NCBI GenBank assembly: GCA_937926205.1
Contig: CALEYL010000075.1
Location: 1 to 64,000 of the forward strand
Source: an uncultured Saprospiraceae bacterium
Lineage (GTDB): Bacteria; Bacteroidota; Bacteroidia; Chitinophagales; Saprospiraceae
DNA: 64,000 bases
Direction: 5' to 3'
The position numbers and the translations under genes are program-made. Numbering within the stretch: position 1 is the stretch's first letter; each line of letters opens with the position of its first letter. The notes under the pieces were generated by a model. The model saw nothing but the letters and a program-made list of their open reading frames with translations, made no database searches and was not told the DNA's origin. Positions 16,686 through 25,313 of this stretch are shown here, piece after piece.

Positions 16686-18551
16686 CTAAACGCTTTTGCC
16701 TTTAATTGCTTCTGCAATGGTCAGATCCAGCGCGCGGTGGGCAAGCGGAGCGGTATACTTATTCAATTCATCCATAGCGGCATTGATCCGGTCTTTATCA
16801 TCCCCTTCTGTTGCTGTTTGCAACACAGCAACCAAAGATTTTATGGTACTGATCTCATTCTCTTCCAGAATACTTTGATGCTGTTTCAGAAATTTATCGG
16901 CAGAAAGCAAAATGAGGCGGGCTTCATTGCGGGCCTCCAGGAGGGCGCGTACAGCCATGTCAGATTGGGCATTTTGAATGGAATCGAGCAACATTCTCCC
17001 CATTTCCTCTTCACTGATGCCGTATTGTGGGCGTACTTCAATTTCCTGCTCTACCCCGGACCGAAGCTCCTGAGCTTTAACTTTCAAAATGCCATCAGCA
17101 TTCAGAATGAAGTGGATTTCAATTTTGGGCAAACCGGCAGGCATTGGCGGTATACCACGCATGATGAATTCCCCCAACTTGCGGTTGTGTTCAACCAGGT
17201 CCCGTTCCCCCTGATAAACAGCGATCTTGAGGTTGGTTTGTCCATCAATGGAAGTTGTATAATTGCGGCCGGCTCTCGAAGGTACCTTCGAGTTTCTTGG
17301 AACAATGGTATCCATCAGGCCTCCCACCGTCTCAATTCCAAGGCTGAGCGGTGTAATATCGAGCAATAAAATATCCTTTTGATTTCCGGCAAGTATGTCT
17401 GCCTGTATGGCAGCGCCCAGAGCAACGACCTCATCGGGGTCCAGTTTGTCAAAAACCGCTTTTCCGAAAAATTCAGATACCGCAGCTTTTACAAGCGGAA
17501 CCCGCGTAGAGCCCCCCACCATAATCACGTGGTCAATATTTGAGATATCTTGTTTGGCATCCTGCAGTGCCTGGCGGCAACTGGCTATTGTTCGCTGGAC
17601 AAAAGGCTCAATCAGGGCTTCAAAAGCAGGCCGGTCGATCCGGCACATCATGCCATTGGCCGCAGTCGCTTCGTAAACCGGGTTTTGGCTTAGGTGCTTT
17701 TTCGCCGCTTCCGCCTGAAGGCGCAAAGCCTGGCTCAAAGCTTTATCCCTGGAAAGACTCGCTTTGTCTTTTCCGTTCTGTTCCATCCAGTAATCGACAA
17801 TGGCGCGGTCAAAATCATCTCCGCCCAAAAAGGTATCGCCATGAGTAGACAAAACCTCAAAAATTCCCTGGTGGATATGCAGAATTGAAATATCGAATGT
17901 ACCGCCCCCAAGATCGTAGACCGCCACAGTTTGTTCATCCTCCTGATTCAGGCCGATGCCGTAGGCAAGGCTGGCAGCAGTGGGTTCGTTTACGATACGT
18001 AAGACATCCAGTCCTGCCAGTTTTCCGGCATCGCGGGTTGCCTGACGCTGGGCGTCGTTAAAATAAGCTGGCACGGTGATGACCGCTTTCGAAACCGTTT
18101 GGCCCAATACTGTTTCAATCCGGGCTTTGAGCGCTTTCAGAATTTCTGCCGATAATTCAATCGGGGTAAAAAATTTATCTTTTACCCGCACTTTCACTAA
18201 GCTTTCCGTGTCTTCATCGATGATTTCATACCCAAAATACTGCTCAAAACCCTGAACATCGTGATAAGACTTGCCCATCAACCGCTTGACAGAATAGATG
18301 GTATGCTTCGGATCGCTGATGAGTTTTTCTTTGGCCGGGTCGCCAACAAGAACGCGCTGTTCCGGCGTAAAATGAACAACGGAAGGCATCAGGGCACTTT
18401 TACCGGATTCATCCCGAACTGCGACCGACTCCCCGTCTTTCATATATGCGACCAGGCTGTTTGTGGTTCCCAGGTCAATTCCGACAATGAGATCACGAGG
18501 CAAATCAGATGCTATTTTGCCTTCTTTTATGTTAATTGGAATAGTAGCCAT
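16686..18551 (-). CDS. hscA: Hsp70-family chaperone, HscA-like
   Basis: A 621-residue Hsp70: ATPase domain with GIDLGTTNSLVAY, YDLGGGTFDISIL and IVNEPTAASLAYG, then VGGSTRVPLV, followed by a substrate-binding domain (LLLDITPLSLGIETVGG) and a helical lid. The slightly shortened C-terminus without the DnaK EEVD-like tail, and the general look, fit HscA, the Fe-S cluster assembly chaperone. No iscU/hscB lies beside it, so the assignment is by sequence flavour only; a DnaK paralogue with another role is the alternative. ATG 18551 is the natural start. Confidence 0.85.
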   Translation of the reverse strand: MATIPINIKEGKIASDLPRDLIVGIDLGTTNSLVAYMKDGESVAVRDESGKSALMPSVVHFTPEQRVLVGDPAKEKLISDPKHTIYSVKRLMGKSYHDVQGFEQYFGYEIIDEDTESLVKVRVKDKFFTPIELSAEILKALKARIETVLGQTVSKAVITVPAYFNDAQRQATRDAGKLAGLDVLRIVNEPTAASLAYGIGLNQEDEQTVAVYDLGGGTFDISILHIHQGIFEVLSTHGDTFLGGDDFDRAIVDYWMEQNGKDKASLSRDKALSQALRLQAEAAKKHLSQNPVYEATAANGMMCRIDRPAFEALIEPFVQRTIASCRQALQDAKQDISNIDHVIMVGGSTRVPLVKAAVSEFFGKAVFDKLDPDEVVALGAAIQADILAGNQKDILLLDITPLSLGIETVGGLMDTIVPRNSKVPSRAGRNYTTSIDGQTNLKIAVYQGERDLVEHNRKLGEFIMRGIPPMPAGLPKIEIHFILNADGILKVKAQELRSGVEQEIEVRPQYGISEEEMGRMLLDSIQNAQSDMAVRALLEARNEARLILLSADKFLKQHQSILEENEISTIKSLVAVLQTATEGDDKDRINAAMDELNKYTAPLAHRALDLTIAEAIKGKSV

Positions 18552-18627
18552 TCTTGAAAAAATGCATTTTTAGTACGTAGCGAAAACGCCCGCACCTGCA
18601 ACAAGGTTTAGAAACTGCCTGCAAATG

Positions 18628-19563
18628 TCAGAATCTTCTGGCATATGAAAGCATCGGAATCGCAAAAGTATCAATACCCAGAGTAGAAAGCAAGCCCACT
18701 TCGAAGCGGCTCAGCCTGCCGATCCATCCAAGACTCAGGGAAGGAAAAACATCGTTAAAATCATTGCCCTTCAGATAAGCTACGTCAACCACAACCCGTA
18801 AACGATCTACCAGGGTGATTGAACCGCCAAAAGAAGTGACCAGGGGCACAGTTTTTAAATCGCCGGGATTGTCTACCAACGAGCTTCCCCACGAGAACCC
18901 ATACCCGGCAGTGGCATTCAGATAGGCCTTCGGGGTTCCAAGCGTCACCACGCCATAGAAATGCGTAAAAGTCGGCCCTACGAGGTCTTGAGAAATAGGT
19001 ATAAAGGTTGAAGTCCCGGCTCCAAGGTGCAAATATTCGTTATAATCAATCGTCCCCTTGAACCGTGCGACAAAAATGAAGGGAATGATGATTCCCCCAC
19101 CCACCGAAAAGTGGTCCGACAATCCATAATCTGCCGTATTCAGAATCACCTGAATGTTTCTGTATTCTCCCCTGTCTTTTTCATAGTTAAAAGCCGATGG
19201 GCTAAACAGCAGATTTTCACATCCATTGCGCTCTCGGGGCACCGTTAGTCTTGGCCTTTCCGGCGCCTGGCGACGTGCAGAACCTAATTGAGCCCGCTTT
19301 TCATCCTGCAATCCAACCCATTCGATTTCCTGAAAAGTAAAATTGATGACGTTACCCGTTCGCATCAGAAAATAAACCGTTGTTCCCTCAATTTTTTCAA
19401 TACGCCCCACGATCCGATCCCCTCTTTTGGTAATGATCAGGTGTTGCTGCGTCGTATCAGCAAGGTCTATTTCAGAACTAAAAACCTGGCCACTGGCTTC
19501 TGTCAGCGCTAAAAAAAACAGGCAAATCAAACTGAGCATTGGAAAAGAAACGGTTCGAATCAT
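18628..19563 (-). CDS. Secreted hypothetical protein, probable outer-membrane barrel
   Basis: Starting at ATG 19563 gives a good signal peptide (MIRTVSFPMLSLICLFFLAL, cleavage near ASG-Q) and a 311-residue protein; the frame upstream of this ATG looks non-coding. An N-terminal small beta domain (about 35-90, ITKRGDRIVGRIEKIEGTTV) reads like an SH3/LSm-like 'GRI' fold. The rest has repeated glycine/aromatic strands (FSVGGGIIIPF, LNATAGYGFSWG, LRVVVDVAYLKG) typical of barrels. The family is not recognised. Divergent from the queuosine-precursor transporter. Confidence 0.75.
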   Translation of the reverse strand: MIRTVSFPMLSLICLFFLALTEASGQVFSSEIDLADTTQQHLIITKRGDRIVGRIEKIEGTTVYFLMRTGNVINFTFQEIEWVGLQDEKRAQLGSARRQAPERPRLTVPRERNGCENLLFSPSAFNYEKDRGEYRNIQVILNTADYGLSDHFSVGGGIIIPFIFVARFKGTIDYNEYLHLGAGTSTFIPISQDLVGPTFTHFYGVVTLGTPKAYLNATAGYGFSWGSSLVDNPGDLKTVPLVTSFGGSITLVDRLRVVVDVAYLKGNDFNDVFPSLSLGWIGRLSRFEVGLLSTLGIDTFAIPMLSYARRF

Positions 19564-19711
19564 GGTATCTTTTTTATGTTTTTCAGAACAGAAAATAAAC
19601 AAAATGGCTTCAAATGTCATTTCCACATCTTTACTGGTCCAAACTTGTTTTTCGCCAGCTATTGAACAAACGTAACTTTACCCTATTTTGCAGGCAAAAG
19701 AATCGGCAAAT

Positions 19712-20578
19712 ATGAAAAAAAAACACGCCATTTCAGAAGAGACACCTTCAAATGAAGATGCGTTGGCGCCCGAGTCTTCAAAATCGCCGCTTGACATCAT
19801 CTCGTTTCGCCCTTCGCGGCTGTTTATCATCCTTGGCGGCTTTTTTATTGCCAATGCCCTTGTCGCTGAATTTATCGGGGTAAAAATATTTGCACTTGAA
19901 CCTACCCTGGGGCTGAAATCCTTTGATTTCAACCTTTTCGGGCAAGTCGGCGCTTTGCAATTTTCTGCCGGCGTGCTGTTGTGGCCCATCGTTTTTCTGA
20001 TGACCGACCTTATTAACGAATACTATGGTAAGCGCGGCATACAGCTTTTGTCTTTTCTTGCAATTGGCATGATTACCTACGCTTTTGTGATGATTTATGC
20101 TGCCATGCAGCTGGTACCGGCAGATTGGTGGATCGGACAGAATGCAACAAAAGGGGTTCCAAACATGCAAAGCGCCTTCAGTGTCATTCTCGGACAGGGA
20201 CTGCTCATTATCATTGGTTCTGTTACCGCATTTCTTGTCGCTCAATTGGTCGATGTGCTGGTTTTTCACCAAATCAAAAAGAAGACCGGAGAAAAACACA
20301 TTTGGCTTCGCGCTACAGGATCTACGGTCGTTTCCCAATTCTTTGACAGCTTTGTGGTTTTATACATTGCGTTCAAACTCGGACCGCAACTGGTAAAAAA
20401 TGTAGAACCCTGGAGCTGGAGTCAATTAATGGCAGTTGCGGTGGTTCAATACACTTACAAATTCATCATGGCAGTTGTGCTGACCCCCATGCTTTATTTC
20501 GCCCATAACTGGATTGAAAACTACCTGGGTCATGAAAGGGCTGCGGCTATGAAAGAAAAAGCAGCATCCTGGGATTGA
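19712..20578 (+). CDS. yhhQ: Queuosine precursor transporter (YhhQ/VUT family)
   Basis: I chose ATG 19712 (288 residues); a start 8 codons earlier is possible. After a polar N-terminus (about 45 residues) come six or so membrane segments with family motifs: ANALVAEFIGVKIF, WPIVFLMTDLINEYYGKRG, LVDVLVFHQIKKKTGEKHIWLRATGSTVVSQFFDSFVVLYIAF. The family imports queuosine precursors (preQ0/preQ1) or queuine for tRNA modification. I looked for a preQ1 aptamer in the 148-base upstream gap and saw none. Located in the inner membrane. Confidence 0.92.
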   Translation: MKKKHAISEETPSNEDALAPESSKSPLDIISFRPSRLFIILGGFFIANALVAEFIGVKIFALEPTLGLKSFDFNLFGQVGALQFSAGVLLWPIVFLMTDLINEYYGKRGIQLLSFLAIGMITYAFVMIYAAMQLVPADWWIGQNATKGVPNMQSAFSVILGQGLLIIIGSVTAFLVAQLVDVLVFHQIKKKTGEKHIWLRATGSTVVSQFFDSFVVLYIAFKLGPQLVKNVEPWSWSQLMAVAVVQYTYKFIMAVVLTPMLYFAHNWIENYLGHERAAAMKEKAASWD

Positions 20579-20663
20579 ACCAAGATTGCAAGAATTTATT
20601 TGCCATCATGCCGTAAACTTCAGAAATCTGTGGAAATTTGCCAATCGAAAATCCACAACGATT

Positions 20664-21596
20664 ATGGCAAAAACCTTTCAGACTGCAGCAACCATCATGA
20701 TGGTGAGACCTGCCCGTTTCGGCTTCAACGAACAAACTGCCGACAACAATGCCTTTCAAACGAATGACACGAGCAGAACGGCAGCAGAAATACAGCAACT
20801 GGCCATCATCGAATTCGATCAGTTTGTTGATAAACTTCGGGAAGCAGGCGTAAATGTCATCGTTGTGGACGATACGGAAGAACCAATGAAAACAGACGCC
20901 ATTTTTCCAAATAACTGGGTAACCTTTCATCAGGACGGCCGCATCATTACCTATCCGATGTATGCGCCTGTAAGACGGCTGGAACGGCGCGAAGACGTCT
21001 TGGCACAATTGAGCGCTCAATTCGCCTTCTCAGAAAGAATTCATCTGGAAAAACATGAGCAGGAAAACCGCTTCCTGGAAGGCACGGGCAGCATGATCCT
21101 GGATCGCCCCAATAAAATAGTTTATGCCTGCCTGAGCCCGCGTACCAACAAAGACTTATTACAAGAGTACTGCGACCTGATCGGATACGAAATGCTTGCC
21201 TTTACCGCAGTAGATGATAGCGGCATGGAGATATATCACACCAACGTCATGATGGCCCTCGGTGAAGGATTTGTGGTTATTTGTCTGGATACCCTGCGCA
21301 ACCCATCCGAACGGCGTATGTTGATGAATAAGTTTGCCACAACGGGAAAAGAAGTCATTGAAATTTCGCTGGACCAAATGCTGCACTTTGCAGGCAACAT
21401 GCTCCAGGTTCGCAACCAGGCCGGAGAAACATTTCTGGTCATGTCCGAACAAGCATACAAATCGCTGACGCCAGCCCAAATCGTACTGATAGAAAAACAC
21501 ACCAACATCCTGTTTAGCCCGATCCCGACCATAGAAACTTATGGCGGTGGCAGCGCCCGCTGTATGATGGCAGAGGTTTTTCTGCCTGAAAAGTAA
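20664..21596 (+). CDS. ctlX: Citrulline hydrolase CtlX (guanidino-group-modifying family)
   Basis: A 310-residue protein from ATG 20664; the open frame upstream of it is not family-like. The amidinotransferase/DDAH-like fold shows MMVRPARFGFNEQT, an acidic DDTEEP loop, the IFPNNWVTFHQDG active-site segment, LEGTGSMILDR, YHTNVMMALGE (catalytic His) and the nucleophile C300 in GGGSARCMMAE. CtlX hydrolyses L-citrulline to ornithine, CO2 and ammonia. Arginine deiminase is encoded 15 kb away in the same window, which supplies citrulline. A strong bidirectional terminator follows. Confidence 0.9.
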   Translation: MAKTFQTAATIMMVRPARFGFNEQTADNNAFQTNDTSRTAAEIQQLAIIEFDQFVDKLREAGVNVIVVDDTEEPMKTDAIFPNNWVTFHQDGRIITYPMYAPVRRLERREDVLAQLSAQFAFSERIHLEKHEQENRFLEGTGSMILDRPNKIVYACLSPRTNKDLLQEYCDLIGYEMLAFTAVDDSGMEIYHTNVMMALGEGFVVICLDTLRNPSERRMLMNKFATTGKEVIEISLDQMLHFAGNMLQVRNQAGETFLVMSEQAYKSLTPAQIVLIEKHTNILFSPIPTIETYGGGSARCMMAEVFLPEK

Positions 21597-21631
21597 TGGC
21601 TTTTATCAAACAGCTTCAGTTTTAAAAACGC

Positions 21632-21666
21632 GAGAGGCGCTGCGGTATTTATCGCAGCGCCTCTTT
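21632..21666. terminator. Bidirectional hairpin terminator between ctlX and the TonB receptor gene
   Basis: A perfect 11-bp GC-rich stem, GAGGCGCTGCG (21634-21644) with CGCAGCGCCTC (21653-21663), 8-base loop, followed by TTT on the plus strand and by an A-run on the left flank (T-run for the minus strand). It sits between convergent genes. Confidence 0.85.
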
Positions 21667-21713
21667 GCATTCAGTACCTTTTCAGGCATTCGGATCAGTA
21701 AATCCGATTTCCA

Positions 21714-24700
21714 TTAGAAAATATAACGGAAACCAAATTGCATTTGCCAAACGTCAATCAGGTTATTGCTCGTATCCAGTGCCTTCGTTGGGAAAGCGCC
21801 TGCAACTTGAGAAAACTGATAAACCGGGCGGCCTTCTGCATTGCGGGAATCAAACCGCAGCGGCGATCCGTTGACAACAGTAGTACCTACGCCCCAGCTG
21901 TCGTTAATCATATTACCCAGGTTGGAAATATCCATACGAGCCTGCAGCGTGTGACGACGACCACCTACTTTTAGGAAGAATTCCTGTTGTACAGACAAGT
22001 CCAGTGTATTCACAAATGGACGAATGGCGCCATTGCGTTCAGCATATTGGCCACGGCGGCTGCTCAGGTATTCATCGTTGCTGATAAAGGCTTCAAAAGC
22101 AGCTGCTTGTTCAGATGCAGTCGGACCATTGGTGATATCCTTAAACAGGATTTCGTTAGGATCCGTTGCATTGTTCGGAATGTACATCAGGTCATTCGCA
22201 AACGCCCCGTCGCTGTTCATATCCCCATTGTACAGGAAGGAAAAGCGATCCAGGTTGCTGCTCTGGAAGAACAATGAAATCGTGGTAGCCAAAGACTTCA
22301 GGTATTCCACGCGATAGCTTAATGCCCCAATTATACGATGGCGCTGATCTTGATCTGAAAATGCAAGCTCAGGATGGTTGTTACCCAAAACCGAGCGGTT
22401 ATCCCTCCAGGAAGAGAAAGCAATAGAACCTGCTGTAATCAGGTCTTTCGCCTCGCCGAAGTTGTATGCAGCCATGAAATACCATCCATTGGAGAACTGA
22501 CGCTCCAATTTAGCAGTCAAGCTGTAGGAAGATCCTTCATTGGTGTTAAAGAGGAGGATAGCATCGTTGATTTTTGTATTCAAACGACGTGCCGTAGTTG
22601 ATGCAGCATAGTAAGGACGATCGTCTGCTCCGGTAAAATTAGCGGTAGAAGGACGCTGATTGACGTCATTGTACATAACGTTGTTCAGTGTTTTGCTGTA
22701 AATACCTTCCAATGTACCTACCAAACCAAACGGGAGTTTGAAATCAATTCCAATGTTTGAACGCCACAATTGCGGCCACTTGAAGCTAGGATCGGTAATG
22801 GCGATGCTGAATGAAGAGGGCGTCGTAGCATTATCCGGAATGTGCGCAGTAACATCCGTTGAGAATGGATAGGCAGAGGTGTTGTCCTGGAAGATAGATC
22901 CAGTCAAAATACCGTTGTTACCTACCTGGTTAGAAATCCAAACGAAAGCAGGACGGCCAGTGAAGATACCGGTACCCCCACGCAATTGCAGCGAGCGGTC
23001 ACCTTTCAAATCCCAGTTAAAACCAAGGCGTGGAGAGAACATTACCTGAGCTTCCGGCAACTGGCTGGTGCTGTAGTTCGCAGTACCTCCGGAAGGATTG
23101 AGGAAAGTCATCGTATCCACAACCGGGTTGTTCAAAGCAGATTGGTCAAAAAATGGTATGTCTACACGAATCCCCGCTGTTACTTTCAAACGGTTATCCA
23201 GCAGATCAATTTCATCCTGGATGTAAGCGCTGGGCTGGTAAGCTTTAGTAGTAGCTGTAGGAAGCGCACCTCCGGGTAAAGCAGAGTACGTTAACTGATA
23301 ACGACGCAGTTGAATCGACTGGTCGCCACCAGCAGCTTTGTAAAAATCTTCGAGCGAATTGAACACATACTGGCCGTAATAAGTTGGGGTAAACGTATTT
23401 TCAAATTTAAACGCTTCAAAGTTAACGCCAGCTGTGATGGTGTGGGCGCCTGCATAGAATGTCAGGTTATCCTGTACCTGCCAGGTATCCGTATTCAGAA
23501 CGTTGTTCGGTGTAAATGGCTCGAAACCAAAAGTAGTCAGGTTACGGCCACCTTCCAGAATATCCACCAAGGGGAAGATGCCCCCACCGCTGGAACGGTA
23601 GTCACGGTTAGCCGTAAAACCAATCTGGAAAGAGTTAGACACTTTCGCTCCGAAGATACTGTTCAACTCGGCAATCACGGAGTGAATGTCATTGTTGATG
23701 ATGTAGTTGGAGTTGGAGAAGTTCAATGCAAATTTGTTGCCACTGCGGTTCTGGAAAGAACCGGAGTTGCTGGAAGGCACATCCCGGAAAGAGCGCAGGT
23801 AGTTGTAGCGCAGGCTTACACGGTGGTTGTTGTTGATGTTGTAGTCAAACTTCACCAGAGCCTTATCGCTTGAAGTCTCCAGGTCATAGCCTTCATAAGA
23901 ACCAGGATCGTAACCGTAGTTAGAAATCAGGAATTGCTTCAGAGCATCCAGATCGGCAGCACGAACACGGGTAACGTTTGCATCAGCCGGAGGTGTGCTC
24001 ACAGAGTCGCGGAAAGCAACGAAAGTCGTTGCAGGGTCTGTGCGGCGCTCGATTTCAGCATTTACAAAGAAGAACAGTTTGTTTTTGATGATCGGGCCAC
24101 CAAGGCGGAAACCGGTCTGCTTGATGTTGAATTTCAGCGAACCATTGTCAATGCGCTCGCTGAATACATCTTTACCGTCGATTTTGGTGCCGATCAGGTT
24201 CTGGTTGCGCAGGTTGTGGAAAACAGAGCCTTCAAGTTGGTTGGTACCAGAACGGGTCACAGCATTCACACCAGCGCCGGTAAATCCACCCTGGCGAACG
24301 TCGAAAGGTGCGACGTTAACCTGAATTTCATCCAGGGCATCCAGTGAAATCGGCGTTGAATTCGTTTGGCCGGCAGGTGCTGAAGCCAAACCAAAGCTGT
24401 TGTTGAAGATCGAACCGTCAATCGTCAGGTTGTTGAAACGGCTGTCCTGTCCGGCGAAAGAAGATCCACCGCCAGTTGTAGAGGCAACAGCAGAAGATTT
24501 AGACTGCGGTGTCAAGCGGACGAAGTCATTCAAGCTACGCGAAAAAGTTGGCAGCGTGTTGATGACTTCTTTCTTGATGTTGGTCGCAGCGCCGGTGCGT
24601 TCGCCATTCAGAATTTCACTTTGAACGGCGATTACTTCAACAGCCTGTAATTCAGTTGCCGTTTCTTTCAAAGAAAAATTAATGCGGAAGTTTTGGCCGA

Positions 24701-25007
24701 GGCTCAATGTCACATTTTTTTCTTCGCTTTCTTCGTAACCGGTGTAGCTCACCTTAATCGTGTACGGACCACCGATACGGACATTCGGCAAGGTGAAACG
24801 CCCGTCTTCACGGGTAGAGTTTCCGTAGAACGTTCCTGAAGGTTCGTGTACAGCCACAACGTTGGCGCCAACAAGCGGCTCCCCGTTGGGATCTGTTACC
24901 AAACCCAGAATCGTTGCGGATGTCACACCCTGTGCGTAACCGGAGGTAGTGAATACTACGGCAAGCACAAAAGCGCTTAGCACTTTAAGTAAGTTTGCAA
25001 ATTTCAT
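21714..25007 (-). CDS. Large TonB-dependent receptor, Oar-like, with carboxypeptidase-regulatory domain
   Basis: A 1097-residue outer-membrane protein. It has a signal peptide (about 1-25, ending GYAQ) and a CarboxypepD_reg-like domain (about 30-115, ILGLVTDPNGEPLVGANV). There follows a TonB plug region (about 120-270) with INTLPTFSRSLNDFVRLTPQS and GVNAVTRSGTNQLEGS, and a long barrel ending in FGFRYIF. Motif order and size match Oar-type receptors, thought to import or display peptides/large substrates rather than iron chelates. No SusD partner is adjacent, so a SusC/SusD glycan system is unlikely. A candidate promoter is at 25045-25052. Confidence 0.9.
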   Translation of the reverse strand: MKFANLLKVLSAFVLAVVFTTSGYAQGVTSATILGLVTDPNGEPLVGANVVAVHEPSGTFYGNSTREDGRFTLPNVRIGGPYTIKVSYTGYEESEEKNVTLSLGQNFRINFSLKETATELQAVEVIAVQSEILNGERTGAATNIKKEVINTLPTFSRSLNDFVRLTPQSKSSAVASTTGGGSSFAGQDSRFNNLTIDGSIFNNSFGLASAPAGQTNSTPISLDALDEIQVNVAPFDVRQGGFTGAGVNAVTRSGTNQLEGSVFHNLRNQNLIGTKIDGKDVFSERIDNGSLKFNIKQTGFRLGGPIIKNKLFFFVNAEIERRTDPATTFVAFRDSVSTPPADANVTRVRAADLDALKQFLISNYGYDPGSYEGYDLETSSDKALVKFDYNINNNHRVSLRYNYLRSFRDVPSSNSGSFQNRSGNKFALNFSNSNYIINNDIHSVIAELNSIFGAKVSNSFQIGFTANRDYRSSGGGIFPLVDILEGGRNLTTFGFEPFTPNNVLNTDTWQVQDNLTFYAGAHTITAGVNFEAFKFENTFTPTYYGQYVFNSLEDFYKAAGGDQSIQLRRYQLTYSALPGGALPTATTKAYQPSAYIQDEIDLLDNRLKVTAGIRVDIPFFDQSALNNPVVDTMTFLNPSGGTANYSTSQLPEAQVMFSPRLGFNWDLKGDRSLQLRGGTGIFTGRPAFVWISNQVGNNGILTGSIFQDNTSAYPFSTDVTAHIPDNATTPSSFSIAITDPSFKWPQLWRSNIGIDFKLPFGLVGTLEGIYSKTLNNVMYNDVNQRPSTANFTGADDRPYYAASTTARRLNTKINDAILLFNTNEGSSYSLTAKLERQFSNGWYFMAAYNFGEAKDLITAGSIAFSSWRDNRSVLGNNHPELAFSDQDQRHRIIGALSYRVEYLKSLATTISLFFQSSNLDRFSFLYNGDMNSDGAFANDLMYIPNNATDPNEILFKDITNGPTASEQAAAFEAFISNDEYLSSRRGQYAERNGAIRPFVNTLDLSVQQEFFLKVGGRRHTLQARMDISNLGNMINDSWGVGTTVVNGSPLRFDSRNAEGRPVYQFSQVAGAFPTKALDTSNNLIDVWQMQFGFRYIF

Positions 25008-25044
25008 AAACCAGTGATTTGATGAATAATGGTTTTGATCGCCG

Positions 25045-25052
25045 CAAAATTA
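25045..25052 (-). promoter_or_regulatory. Candidate -7 box (TAATTTTG) for the Oar-like receptor gene
   Basis: On the minus strand TAATTTTG fits TAnnTTTG and lies 38 bases before the receptor ATG. The 306-base divergent gap (25008-25313) contains this box, the plus-strand box at 25269 and otherwise only AT-rich unstructured sequence. Confidence 0.45.
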
Positions 25053-25268
25053 AGATCATCTTGTTAAGCGTATGTAAAGTATAGATTGATTTTTTCGAAT
25101 TTATTTTCTTCGTATACAAATCATTGCAGCACAAAATCGATGTAAGGCTCGAAGTAAAGAATGATTGTCGGCGGGTAAGGCTTGTTGTAAAATATGTGCC
25201 CGGTCGTCTGCGGTTTGACTTAATGCAAATTTTATCTGCAATTCGCTGCCTTTCCTTCGCTTTCCCTG

Positions 25269-25276
25269 TACTTTTG
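25269..25276 (+). promoter_or_regulatory. Candidate -7 box (TACTTTTG) for the cupredoxin/lamin-tail gene
   Basis: TACTTTTG fits TAnnTTTG exactly, 38 bases before ATG 25314. A T-rich leader follows. No clear TTG element at the -33 position. Confidence 0.45.
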
Positions 25277-25313
25277 TCTTGAAGTTTTTTTTTCATTCCA
25301 AAAACCCTTTTTT

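Noticed and set aside
19564..19711. Possible preQ1 riboswitch before the queuosine precursor transporter
   Set aside because: No short stem plus A-rich tail and conserved loop of a preQ1 aptamer could be traced in the 148 bases.
21714..25007. SusC/SusD polysaccharide utilisation locus
   Set aside because: The receptor is Oar-like and no SusD-type lipoprotein gene is next to it.
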